DNA of 64,000 nt from positions 620,001-684,000 of the forward strand of contig OZ241321.1 in NCBI GenBank assembly GCA_965199725.1, given 5' to 3'. Below, in pieces: positions 27,354 through 35,126 of the stretch. The notes beneath the pieces were generated by a model. It was not told the DNA's origin. It did not search any database and saw only the letters and a program-made list of their open reading frames with translations. This stretch comes from G965199725 sp965199725 (GTDB lineage Bacteria; Pseudomonadota; Gammaproteobacteria; Nitrosococcales; Methylophagaceae). Positions within the stretch are counted from its first letter, which is position 1, and the number at the start of each line of letters is the position of its first letter. The translations under genes and the position numbers were made by a program.

Positions 27354-27713
27354 CTATCTGCGGCGAATTCGGCAACTTGTATAGGCTTCAGCATTTGTTT
27401 TCTCAAATAAACTAATGCCATCTCGAACATCTTCATCCTGCCTGAACATTGCTCCTCTGTCGCCTGGTATGTTTTTCAGCTGGAAACCTGTATTGATGTC
27501 ATCAAATTCTTTCTCGGTAAACACTGCGGCCAGCTTATCAAGCACGCAAGAACATTTATGAGTAGCCTCATAAGTATTCATGACCCCTTTGTTCAACTGG
27601 ATACAATCCTGTACATAATGTACACGAGCAACGGTAGAAAAATCATTCGCAGCACTGATGCCTGATAACAGACCTAATACAACAGCCAGTATAAATATAG
27701 GCATTTTTTTCAT
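27354..27713 (-). CDS. Small exported cysteine-containing protein of unknown function
   Basis: A 119-aa protein with a clear signal peptide (KKMPIFILAVVLGLLSGISAAND) and four cysteines in the mature part (VQDC, KCSC, TSC) likely to form two disulfides. An AGGAG site lies before the ATG. I cannot name the family with certainty, but the pattern YV-x2-C...KCSC-x-x-D...GERG-like segment recalls small proteins I associate with PQQ-dehydrogenase neighbourhoods. Its place between the quinoprotein-relay pair and the mtdA block makes a role in periplasmic alcohol oxidation plausible but unproven. Confidence 0.6.
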   Translation of the reverse strand: MKKMPIFILAVVLGLLSGISAANDFSTVARVHYVQDCIQLNKGVMNTYEATHKCSCVLDKLAAVFTEKEFDDINTGFQLKNIPGDRGAMFRQDEDVRDGISLFEKTNAEAYTSCRIRRR

Positions 27714-27865
27714 TACTTTAACTCCTGAAAAAGCAGAGCGGGAAACAATTTTATCACTAACTCAAACTTTATGTTCAATAAAGACCCGAATTATCTTGAT
27801 TATAATAACACTCAGTCGGTAAGTTCAGGTAAAATGAACGCCACGTTATTTATGTGAAAAACATA

Positions 27866-28729
27866 ATGAAAAAACTATTACTTCACCTTGATACCGATCC
27901 AGTTCCAAGCGCGTTTGATGAGGTCGTTGCCTATGACGCCAATGTTGATAACATCATCGCCTATGGCAATATCACGCCTGCTAACGTAACCACCCACACC
28001 CACAGCATGATGTTTACACGTGGTGGTCGAAACTTAAAAAACAGTGCGATCTTTATTGGTGGCTCTGATGTTACCGCCACCAATCTTGTTGGTAAAGCAG
28101 TTAAACAGGCATTTTTTGACTCCGTGCGCGTGTCTGTCATGCTTGATCCCAATGGTTCAAATACAACAGCCGCGGCTATTGTGCGCAAAGTAATCAGTAA
28201 TTATAATATTATTGGCAAGCATGTCGTTATTCTCGCAGGCGGGCCTGTTGGGCAACGGGTAGCAATTTACTTATTACAAGAAGGTGCCGAGCAGGTTGTG
28301 ATAACCTCCCGCAGCATTGCACGCGCAAATACAATCACCGATCACCTTAAGCAAACCTATGGCGCCCATGTCATACCAGCTGAAATACGTAGTGATGAAA
28401 CCGTCAGTCAATTATTGGAAAAAGCCCATGTCGCCATTGCCTCAGGCCCTGCTGGCGTATGCATGATACCACGCATGGCATGGAAAAACAGCCGCACTCT
28501 GGAAGTTATTGCTGATGTCAATGCTGTACCGCCCTTGGGTGTCGAAGGCATGAATGTAATGGATGATGGTACAGAAAAAGACAATATTCGTTTTTACGGC
28601 GCAATTACTATTGGTAACTTTAAAATGAAAGTCCACCGCGCGGCTATCAAATCACTGTTTGCAACTAACGATCAGTTTTTGGACGAAACAACCATCTATG
28701 ATATAGCCAACAACATTGATCAGCAGTAA
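27866..28729 (+). CDS. mtdA: MtdA-type methylene-tetrahydropterin dehydrogenase
   Basis: Cytosolic NADP-dependent oxidation of methylene-tetrahydrofolate or methylene-tetrahydromethanopterin. The 287-aa product starts MKKLLLHLDTDPVPSAFDEVVAYD and shows YGNITPANV, RGGRNLKNSAIFIGG, DPNGSNTTAAA, a glycine-rich nucleotide loop AGGPVGQRVA and DVNAVPPLG. The N-terminus and DPNGSNTTAAA match MtdA more closely than MtdB, which is encoded two genes downstream. The frame extends to a GTG at 27854, but ATG 27866 fits the family start. First gene of the C1-transfer block. Confidence 0.9.
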   Translation: MKKLLLHLDTDPVPSAFDEVVAYDANVDNIIAYGNITPANVTTHTHSMMFTRGGRNLKNSAIFIGGSDVTATNLVGKAVKQAFFDSVRVSVMLDPNGSNTTAAAIVRKVISNYNIIGKHVVILAGGPVGQRVAIYLLQEGAEQVVITSRSIARANTITDHLKQTYGAHVIPAEIRSDETVSQLLEKAHVAIASGPAGVCMIPRMAWKNSRTLEVIADVNAVPPLGVEGMNVMDDGTEKDNIRFYGAITIGNFKMKVHRAAIKSLFATNDQFLDETTIYDIANNIDQQ

Positions 28730-28750
28730 TCAAAATAGTGGATGACTTAA

Positions 28751-29776
28751 ATGCAGGATGATTCTTTTTCACCGACTCTAGTTCGGGTGAAAGCACCAGC
28801 CCGCTTGCATCTCGGGTTTCTTGATCTCAAAGGCCATGCAGGTAGAAAATTTGGCAGCATTGGCATGGCCATTAATGCTTACTCCACCCATATTGAAGTG
28901 AGCCACGCAGAAATGACAACAATCATCAATAACAGCATATTACCGCAGGCAAATCTCACAATAAGTGCGCTATTAAAACAATTTTATGCAACCCTAGGCA
29001 GGCATATCCCGCTTAAACAGAGAGGGGTTAAACTCACTGTACTTGAAAGCATTCCCGAGCATACTGGTCTCGGTTCTGGCACTCAAATAGCGTTAACTGT
29101 TGGCACTGCTCTATGTCGATTGCATCAGATAGCGGCCAATACCTGGGATATTGCTGTCCTTTTTGGCCGAGGATCACGCTCAGGCATAGGTATTGCTACT
29201 TTTGACTATGGCGGATTTATTATTGATGGCGGAGTCAATGATCAAGTGTCTATTCCACCTATATTAGCGCGCCTTGCAGTGCCTGAAGATTGGCGAATCG
29301 TGCTGATTAGTGATAGCGAAAAGCAAGGTATTCACGGCGAGCAGGAACGCATGGCATTTACTAAACTACCCGCCTTTCCGTTAATTGTTGCCCAAACAAT
29401 ATGTCATCAGGTTTTAATGAAACTATTGCCCGCTATTATTGAAAATAATGGTATTGCTTTTGGTCAGGCTATCACTGATATCCAGATGCTGATAGGTGAT
29501 CATTTCTCCCCTATACAGGGTAGTCACTATGCCAGTCAGGATGTAGAAACTATAATCAATTACACCAAAAGCTTAGGCCATGTTGGCATTGCCCAAAGTT
29601 CATGGGGACCAACAAGCTGTGTATTTGTTGCCAGCGCTGCTGCTGCTGAAAAACTCGTTACCGATCTTAATCAATATATTGATAAAAAGTTTACGCAATC
29701 GCCACTAGAATTAACAATTGCTAAAGCCAGCAACATAGGTGCCAATATCGAAATAAAAACCACTGAAGCAAGATAG
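28751..29776 (+). CDS. mptG: Beta-ribofuranosylaminobenzene 5'-phosphate synthase
   Basis: Catalyses the first committed step of tetrahydromethanopterin synthesis, joining 4-hydroxybenzoate or p-aminobenzoate with PRPP. The 341-aa product is GHMP-kinase-like: VKAPARLHLGFLDL at the start, then IPEHTGLGSGTQIALTVG (GLGSGT loop) and a C-terminal SWGPTSCVF segment. This pattern is that of bacterial beta-RFAP synthase, called orf4 in Methylobacterium. It is encoded between mtdA and mtdB, supporting the cofactor assignment. Confidence 0.9.
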   Translation: MQDDSFSPTLVRVKAPARLHLGFLDLKGHAGRKFGSIGMAINAYSTHIEVSHAEMTTIINNSILPQANLTISALLKQFYATLGRHIPLKQRGVKLTVLESIPEHTGLGSGTQIALTVGTALCRLHQIAANTWDIAVLFGRGSRSGIGIATFDYGGFIIDGGVNDQVSIPPILARLAVPEDWRIVLISDSEKQGIHGEQERMAFTKLPAFPLIVAQTICHQVLMKLLPAIIENNGIAFGQAITDIQMLIGDHFSPIQGSHYASQDVETIINYTKSLGHVGIAQSSWGPTSCVFVASAAAAEKLVTDLNQYIDKKFTQSPLELTIAKASNIGANIEIKTTEAR

Positions 29777-29854
29777 CATTTAGAGGTTCCATAACAACGA
29801 TATAATGATTATCATGAACAGACCCATGATATTGAAACCCAAATTGAGGGAATA

Positions 29855-30766
29855 ATGATGGCAAAACGCTCAATTATCCATATGCTTAATCCAACAGCAC
29901 AAAACAGTCCATTTGACATTAATATGGCACTGGATGCCGGTTATGACGCTATTATTCCATATAATAATGTCACCCTTGAGCAGGTATACGGATTAACGCA
30001 AGATGCCATTTTTTCCCGTGGATCCAAAGGTGTTAAAAAAACAAGTCTATTTATTGGTGGGCGGGATATTGGTCTTGCCATGGACATGCTTGATGCAGCG
30101 AAAAAATCGATGGTGTCACCATTTGAAATTGCTGTGTTGGCAGATCCAAGTGGCGCATTCACCACCGCCGCTGCATTAGTCGCCTGTATTGAGCATGAAC
30201 TCAAAAAGCACTTTCAAACTACGCTACAAGGACTGTCTACTATTGTTTTTGGTGGCACTGGCTCTGTTGGCTTAGCAACGGCTGTCATTGCTGCTGGACA
30301 AGGCGCAAATACTACTATTGTTGATCACTTTTCATCTGATACAGCGCTGGAACGCGCAGACGAAGCCAAACAGCGTTATGACACTAATCTACAGGCAACA
30401 GCAGCAGTCTCTGATGCAGATAAGGCACATCTTATTGCCCATGCAGACATTGTATTCTGTACTGCAAAAGCAGGCATTGAAGTACTTAATGCTTCGGTCT
30501 TAGCATGCGCCAAAAATTTAAAAGTAGTTGGCGATGTTAATGCCGTACCTCCTCTGGGTGTTGCTGGTGTTGGTGTCATGGATGTAGGTGAGTCCATTGC
30601 ACATGTTACAAAAGCTGAGGGCGCTGTTGGCATTGGCGCGCTGGCTATTGGTGATGTTAAATACCGATTACAGCAGGCATTACTTAAAACAACACTTGCT
30701 AATGATGCACCTGTTTATCTTGATTTTCGTCACGCATTCGATGGTGCCCGCGCACTGATTAGTTAA
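29855..30766 (+). CDS. mtdB: MtdB-type methylene-tetrahydromethanopterin dehydrogenase
   Basis: Oxidises methylene-tetrahydromethanopterin with NAD(P) in formaldehyde dissimilation. The 303-aa product starts AKRSIIHMLNPTAQNSPFDINMALDAG, close to Methylobacterium MtdB, and has DAIFSRG, FIGGRD, DPSGAFTTAAA, the dinucleotide loop FGGTGSVG and DVNAVPPLG. It is a paralogue of the upstream mtdA product. A good AGGGAAT site lies upstream of the ATG pair. Its TAA overlaps the ATG of the next gene by one base. Confidence 0.92.
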   Translation: MMAKRSIIHMLNPTAQNSPFDINMALDAGYDAIIPYNNVTLEQVYGLTQDAIFSRGSKGVKKTSLFIGGRDIGLAMDMLDAAKKSMVSPFEIAVLADPSGAFTTAAALVACIEHELKKHFQTTLQGLSTIVFGGTGSVGLATAVIAAGQGANTTIVDHFSSDTALERADEAKQRYDTNLQATAAVSDADKAHLIAHADIVFCTAKAGIEVLNASVLACAKNLKVVGDVNAVPPLGVAGVGVMDVGESIAHVTKAEGAVGIGALAIGDVKYRLQQALLKTTLANDAPVYLDFRHAFDGARALIS

Positions 30767-31866
30767 TGCTGCAGGCTGCTGATCAAAATCTGCCTGTCAT
30801 TATCTTTGCTCAAAGCGGTCGTTTTTTAGCCGAATCGTTGACTGAAGCAGGTTATCGTGTCTCGGTCCTTGATTGTTTTGGTGATACAGACACACTTGCA
30901 GTTGCTGATAAATGGCAAAGGATGCCCCAGATCAATATGCCTGATTGTCAGACAATCGTTAATAGACTGTCTCAAATGGCTGACAATAAAAAATGTGCAC
31001 TGATTTATGATAGTGGCATTGAAGGATGCTACCCGTTATTGGCTATGTTGCCTGATAATATCGTGCTAATTGGTAATAACGCTGATACCGTCAAGTTACT
31101 CAAGACACCTCATTTATTTTTTCAATTACTGGATACACTTAATATCGCTTACCCAGCTACCCAATTTACCTTGCCAGATACTAAAAACTGGCTGGCAAAA
31201 AAAGCAACAGGATTTGGTGGACAACATATTCGCTATCTAACCGCAGACTTAAGGCTAAGTAAGTATTATTTTCAGTCTTATATTGCTGGAGCCAGTGGAT
31301 CATGTCTCTTTCTCGCCAATGGCAAACAAGTGCATCTCATCAGCATTAACAGACACACAACCAAAACAAGTGGTAATATGCCCTTGCGTTTATCAGCGAT
31401 CAGCGGGCCCTGGTCTCTATGCAAAAACTATTGCCAGCAGCTTGAACGAATAATGACTGCAATAACCAGCCATGCTCATCTTGTCGGCTTAAACAGCATT
31501 GATTTTATTATTGCTGAAACAGGTCAATTGCTGGTGCTGGAAATCAACCCTAGACCCAGCGCATCTGCCCAACTTATTAAGACAGACACGCCGTTGTTGC
31601 AACATCATATCCATGCCTGTCAGGGTATATTACCTAAAAATGCCATCTATAAACGAGATAAGCCATCATCTCTACATTATCTGTTTGCAACAAAAGGCAC
31701 CACCATTCCAACCGGGATGACATGGCCTGCTGACTGCCATGATCTGCCCGCAGGCGGCACTATTATCAATAAAGATGACCCCATCTGCACAATAGTCATT
31801 AACGATAGTGCGCGTCTAACCTATGAGATAATTGTCAATAAGATTAACCAGAAGCTATATACTTAA
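30766..31866 (+). CDS. ATP-grasp protein of the tetrahydromethanopterin cluster
   Basis: A 366-aa ATP-grasp ligase-like protein. An N-terminal Rossmann-like domain (VIIFAQSGRFLAESLTEAGYRV) precedes a grasp domain with an ATP-binding lysine region (KKATGFGGQHIRY) and the metal-binding motif LEINPRPSAS. It overlaps mtdB by one base, so it belongs to the same operon. ATP-grasp genes occur in the methanopterin-linked C1 clusters of other methylotrophs (I recall one as orf17), where a role in cofactor side-chain assembly is suspected. The exact ligase reaction is not established. Confidence 0.78.
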   Translation: MLQAADQNLPVIIFAQSGRFLAESLTEAGYRVSVLDCFGDTDTLAVADKWQRMPQINMPDCQTIVNRLSQMADNKKCALIYDSGIEGCYPLLAMLPDNIVLIGNNADTVKLLKTPHLFFQLLDTLNIAYPATQFTLPDTKNWLAKKATGFGGQHIRYLTADLRLSKYYFQSYIAGASGSCLFLANGKQVHLISINRHTTKTSGNMPLRLSAISGPWSLCKNYCQQLERIMTAITSHAHLVGLNSIDFIIAETGQLLVLEINPRPSASAQLIKTDTPLLQHHIHACQGILPKNAIYKRDKPSSLHYLFATKGTTIPTGMTWPADCHDLPAGGTIINKDDPICTIVINDSARLTYEIIVNKINQKLYT

Positions 31867-31974
31867 ATCAGCGGGTGACAACAATACTCCAGCAGCAAAA
31901 GCCATTAGACAGCCTGACCACAGGTGTTATACTGACACATGTCATATTTAAATCAAATGAGGTAAGCACTCATC

Positions 31975-32637
31975 ATGTACAGCCTTATTAAAATCAGCGC
32001 TAAGCTATTAATGTTGTGTATCCTTGTGACATCTTTAGGATGTGCTAGGTCAGTTAATAAAACATATGAGCTTGCTGAGCAGGGTGATGTTGATGCGCAG
32101 TACAGCCTAGGCAAAATGTATGCTAACGGCGAAGACGTACTTGAGGATAATAAAAAAGCCTTTTACTGGTACAGCAAAGCGGCTGAACAGGGTGATGCCA
32201 AAGCACAGCTTCTTCTAGGCATGATGTACTATAAAGGCAAAGGCGTGCCTGAAGATATAAGCCAAGCTTTTTATTGGTACCAAAAAGCGGCTAAACAAGG
32301 GAATGCTGATGCACAGCTTGTTCTGGGCGTGATGTACGCTATTGGTGGGGGCCGTGTGTCGCAAGATAATAATCAAGCCTTTTACTGGTACAGCAAAGCG
32401 GCTGAACAGGGTGATGCCAAAGCACAGTTTGGTCTGGGCGAAATGTATTATTACGGTCTGGGCATGCCGCAGGATACTATTGCTGCTCTTATGTGGTTTA
32501 ATCTTGCTGCTGAAGGCGGCTACCAATATGCCGCTAAATTAAAAAACCTGCTAGCCAATAAAATGAGTAGCAGCGACATAAAAAAAGCGCAAGAAAGGGC
32601 AAGCCAGTGCATTGCCAATAAGTATAAAGGTTGTTAA
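31975..32637 (+). CDS. Sel1-repeat lipoprotein
   Basis: A 220-aa lipoprotein with lipobox TSLGC (Cys23) and about four Sel1-like repeats of 36-37 residues with the pattern AEQGDAxAQxxLGxMYYxGxGV...AFYWYxKA. Repeat units 1-2 and 3-4 share an exactly duplicated 53-bp segment (32156-32208 and 32375-32427), so the array arose or was homogenised recently. Sel1 arrays are protein-protein interaction scaffolds, here probably periplasmic. No partner is evident next door. Confidence 0.85.
   Translation: MYSLIKISAKLLMLCILVTSLGCARSVNKTYELAEQGDVDAQYSLGKMYANGEDVLEDNKKAFYWYSKAAEQGDAKAQLLLGMMYYKGKGVPEDISQAFYWYQKAAKQGNADAQLVLGVMYAIGGGRVSQDNNQAFYWYSKAAEQGDAKAQFGLGEMYYYGLGMPQDTIAALMWFNLAAEGGYQYAAKLKNLLANKMSSSDIKKAQERASQCIANKYKGC
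32156..32427 (+). repeat. Exact 53-bp direct repeat inside the Sel1 gene
   Basis: Copies at 32156-32208 and 32375-32427 are identical and 219 bp apart (73 codons, in frame). A third, diverged copy of the same unit lies between them near 32264. Identity at the DNA level exceeds what protein constraint needs and indicates recent duplication or gene conversion. Confidence 0.85.
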
Positions 32638-32906
32638 TCAGGATAGGTATATTTTGCCTTGCTATCAAATGCCAAGTGACGACAACACATCTGCCAGCTT
32701 ACTATAATGATTATCGGTGCAACCCCAATCTACCGCAGCAACTGAAGATAATGTTTCACCTTGATCTGCCAGTAAACCCCTTAACCTTTGAGACGCCATA
32801 TGATAAAATTAAACTTAATTTCCACTTATGTTGTCGAACTGATAAACCATATGTGGAACCGGTGTCAACCCAATTTTGGAACTTATTTTAATTTTTAGAA
32901 AGTTAG

Positions 32907-32946
32907 GCGTCATTCGGTGACGCACTTTAAAGATGAAAGTGCGTCA
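32907..32946 (+). promoter_or_regulatory. Three-arm dyad element overlapping the start codon of a repressor gene
   Basis: Three half-sites occur: gcgtca (32907-32912), tgacgc (32918-32923) and gcgtca (32941-32946). The first two form a 6-bp hairpin with loop ttcgg. The last two extend to perfect 11-bp arms, tgacgcacttt (32918-32928) and aaagtgcgtca (32936-32946), with a 7-nt loop that contains the repressor ATG (32933). The middle arm can pair with only one partner at a time. It may be an autoregulatory operator, an RNA switch, or both. Confidence 0.6.
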
Positions 32947-33674
32947 AGAAACCATAGGTTCCAGATTAGGAAAAGCTAGGCGTGAGATTGGGCTAAATGT
33001 ATGTGATTTTAGTCGAGTAACATCCATTCCCGTTAGTACGCTTAAAAAATATGAAAGCGATCACAGTACACCTGGTGGTCAAGCTATCCAGTTGATTGTT
33101 AAGGCCGGTATTAACGCTCACTGGTTGCTGACAAATGAAAGGCAAATGTTAATTGAAGATACCGGCTATAAAACAAATAGTTATAATAACAGTATCCTGT
33201 CATATGAGGATACAGTTCAAGGACACAGTTCAAATGTTAAACTGTATCCCGAATCAGCCACCATCCCCCAGTTCGACGTGTCATTTCCCCCAGGCTTAGG
33301 CCAATATCCAGAAGATCATCCCTTAACGATAAATAATCGCACTTTTAGCATCCAATGGCTAAATAAAAAAGGGCTGCAACCAGATAAATTAGTATTGGTA
33401 AGAGTGCAAGGCGACTCATATGGAACCATTACTTGAAGATAAAGATATAGTAATGATTGATCGTGCTCAAAATAGCCCACAACACAAGATACCGCTAGCT
33501 TTCAGACTAGAAAATGAACTATACATTAAATTGTGCCAGAGAGATGGAGCGGGCAACTTAACAATGATTTCAGTTAATAAGTCCTACCCTGATATTATTA
33601 TTAACAAAGACAATCCGCCTACTGATTTTGAGATATTAGGCGCAATAGTTTGGCAGGCGCACAGTTGGATTTAA
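32933..33674 (+). pseudogene. Phage-type HTH/S24 repressor split by a frameshift
   Basis: The first frame (32933-33436) encodes an N-terminal XRE-type helix-turn-helix (about residues 6-60: RLGKARREIG...VSTLKKYESDHSTPGGQ) and a linker. It goes off frame at LVRVQGDS-YG. The second frame (33420-33674) continues MEPLLEDKDIVMIDRA and YIKLCQRDG, so the ancestral junction was GDSMEP, the catalytic-serine motif of S24/LexA-like self-cleaving repressors. One extra base near 33418 accounts for the break. The catalytic lysine is probably that in YIKLC. The gene is either dead, split into two products, or mis-sequenced. No other phage genes are adjacent. Confidence 0.82.
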
Positions 33675-33848
33675 GGCACTTAAAAATACAATTTAAATAT
33701 TCTTTAAACACTGTTTAAACGTTGTTTTAATTGTCGCCAACCATGTGTCTATTTTTAGCTAAATTGAAGATACTTAAAAAAGTCGCCATTCTAAAAACAA
33801 TTAACCGACCCCCTCAGCGCACTTGCTAAACCTTTGTTATTGTTGGAT

Positions 33849-33888
33849 TTATCCCGCTAAATCCCGCTTTATCCCGCTTTATCTCGGA
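33849..33888. repeat. Four tandem 10-bp units, consensus ttatcccgct
   Basis: The units are ttatcccgct, aaatcccgct, ttatcccgct and ttatctcgga, contiguous at 33849-33888. They lie in the 318-bp gap between the broken repressor and plsC. That gap otherwise contains AT-rich tttaaac-type repeats near 33700-33720 and no gene. The spacing of one helical turn would suit cooperative protein binding; nothing shows who binds. Confidence 0.6.
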
Positions 33889-33992
33889 TGTCGCAATTCA
33901 TGTGGGATCTTACAACCGCTGTCTGACAAAAGCCTGCTATTTAAAGCTTTAACATTAACACACTATTAACAAGCCCATGACTGATTGAAAGA

Positions 33993-34739
33993 TCAAGAGT
34001 GGCTTTTTTGTCTTACAAACTCTGTGGGTTTGTTGCCCTCCAACTGGGTCATCTGTGTTTCCATCCACTGATACACCTCACAATTGACTTCAGCTATCGT
34101 TTTGTCTTTGGTTGCTATTTTTCTGCCGACTACTAACTTAATAATACCCGGCTTTTTAATAAACTGATGTTTTGGCCATACTGTACCTGCATTATGGGCA
34201 ACTGGCACAACTGGATAACCCGATTGAACAGCAAGTGCCGCCGCACCAATGGCAAAGCGACCTATTTTTCCTGAAGGCACGCGTGTGCCTTCAGGAAAAA
34301 TCACCACCCATATACCTGATAACAAACGATTATGTCCCTGATCAATAATTTGCGCCAATGCGTTTTTGCCCGCATTACGATTAATGGCAACAGGTTTTAA
34401 TGCAGCTAAACCCCAACCAAAAAAAGGTAACCACAACAATTCACGCTTTAATATCCATGTCTGTGGCGGAAAAATAGCTTGAAGTGCCAGTGTCTCCCAA
34501 GCAGATTGATGTTTGCACATGACAATACATGGCTGGCTGGGAATAGTCTCACTTTTTTCTACCTGATAGCTAACGCCGCATATCTTGTTCAATAACCATA
34601 AGTTTAATAACGCCCACTTAACAATAACCTTATAACGCCACGTAAAAGGAAACGGCCATAAAAACATGCCAATCAATGCAAACGGGACAATAGATACAAC
34701 GTGCACACTGGCAAAACAAAGGGAACGAACAAAAAGCAT
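33993..34739 (-). CDS. plsC: 1-acyl-sn-glycerol-3-phosphate acyltransferase
   Basis: Makes phosphatidic acid by acylating lysophosphatidic acid at the inner membrane. The 248-aa product has an N-terminal membrane helix (VHVVSIVPFALIGMFLWPF) and the acyltransferase boxes KHQSAWET (an HX4E variant usual in this branch), NRNAG and FPEGTRVPSGK. In relatives plsC directly follows gmhB; here about 3.1 kb of other genes separate them. Confidence 0.9.
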   Translation of the reverse strand: MLFVRSLCFASVHVVSIVPFALIGMFLWPFPFTWRYKVIVKWALLNLWLLNKICGVSYQVEKSETIPSQPCIVMCKHQSAWETLALQAIFPPQTWILKRELLWLPFFGWGLAALKPVAINRNAGKNALAQIIDQGHNRLLSGIWVVIFPEGTRVPSGKIGRFAIGAAALAVQSGYPVVPVAHNAGTVWPKHQFIKKPGIIKLVVGRKIATKDKTIAEVNCEVYQWMETQMTQLEGNKPTEFVRQKSHS

Positions 34740-34743
34740 AAAC

Positions 34744-35058
34744 TTAAGGAAAATAGTACCTTGCTAATATAATTAAGCGAAAATACGCAAGTTTGGATTC
34801 CTGATTCAACAGTTTGTTATACGTTTGATGATAATAAACGCCAAGCAACAGATTCAGAGAAATGCTCAATTTTTCCCTCTGATTTGAAGATGTAGCTTTG
34901 AGGTAATCTCCCCAATCAAAATCACATTTACGAAATATTTCTGCTAGTCTCATTCTTTCAGCGTTTGCTTGGCATTTAGGTATAGATTGCATGAAGTCGT
35001 ACATTAAAGATTTAACGAATTTTCCAACTTCATTATCACGATTTTCATATTGAATCAT
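34744..35058 (-). CDS. Orphan 104-aa protein of unknown function
   Basis: I do not recognise this protein. The start at ATG 35058 (MIQYENRDNEVGKFVKSLMY) is supported by a GGAG site 6 nt upstream; an upstream TTG at 35070 is less likely. It is mostly helical by appearance, with a conserved-looking tract DFDWGDYL and a basic, aromatic C-terminus, and has two cysteines. No signal peptide or membrane segment. It lies 4 bp before plsC and after lpoB, is AT-rich, and looks like an accessory insertion. Confidence 0.55.
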   Translation of the reverse strand: MIQYENRDNEVGKFVKSLMYDFMQSIPKCQANAERMRLAEIFRKCDFDWGDYLKATSSNQREKLSISLNLLLGVYYHQTYNKLLNQESKLAYFRLIILARYYFP

Positions 35059-35126
35059 CAATTTCTCCAATACTTATCATAAAATGTATAATAAGACGAT
35101 CGTGACATTATCCTACGCTTACTAAA

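Noticed and set aside
32631..32891. 86-codon open frame after the Sel1 gene
   Set aside because: It overlaps the Sel1 stop, has no ribosome-binding site and no recognisable composition; probably chance.
33420..33674. Independent S24-like gene
   Set aside because: Its sequence continues exactly the interrupted repressor and begins within the GDSM motif, so it is the second half of a frameshifted gene rather than a separate one.
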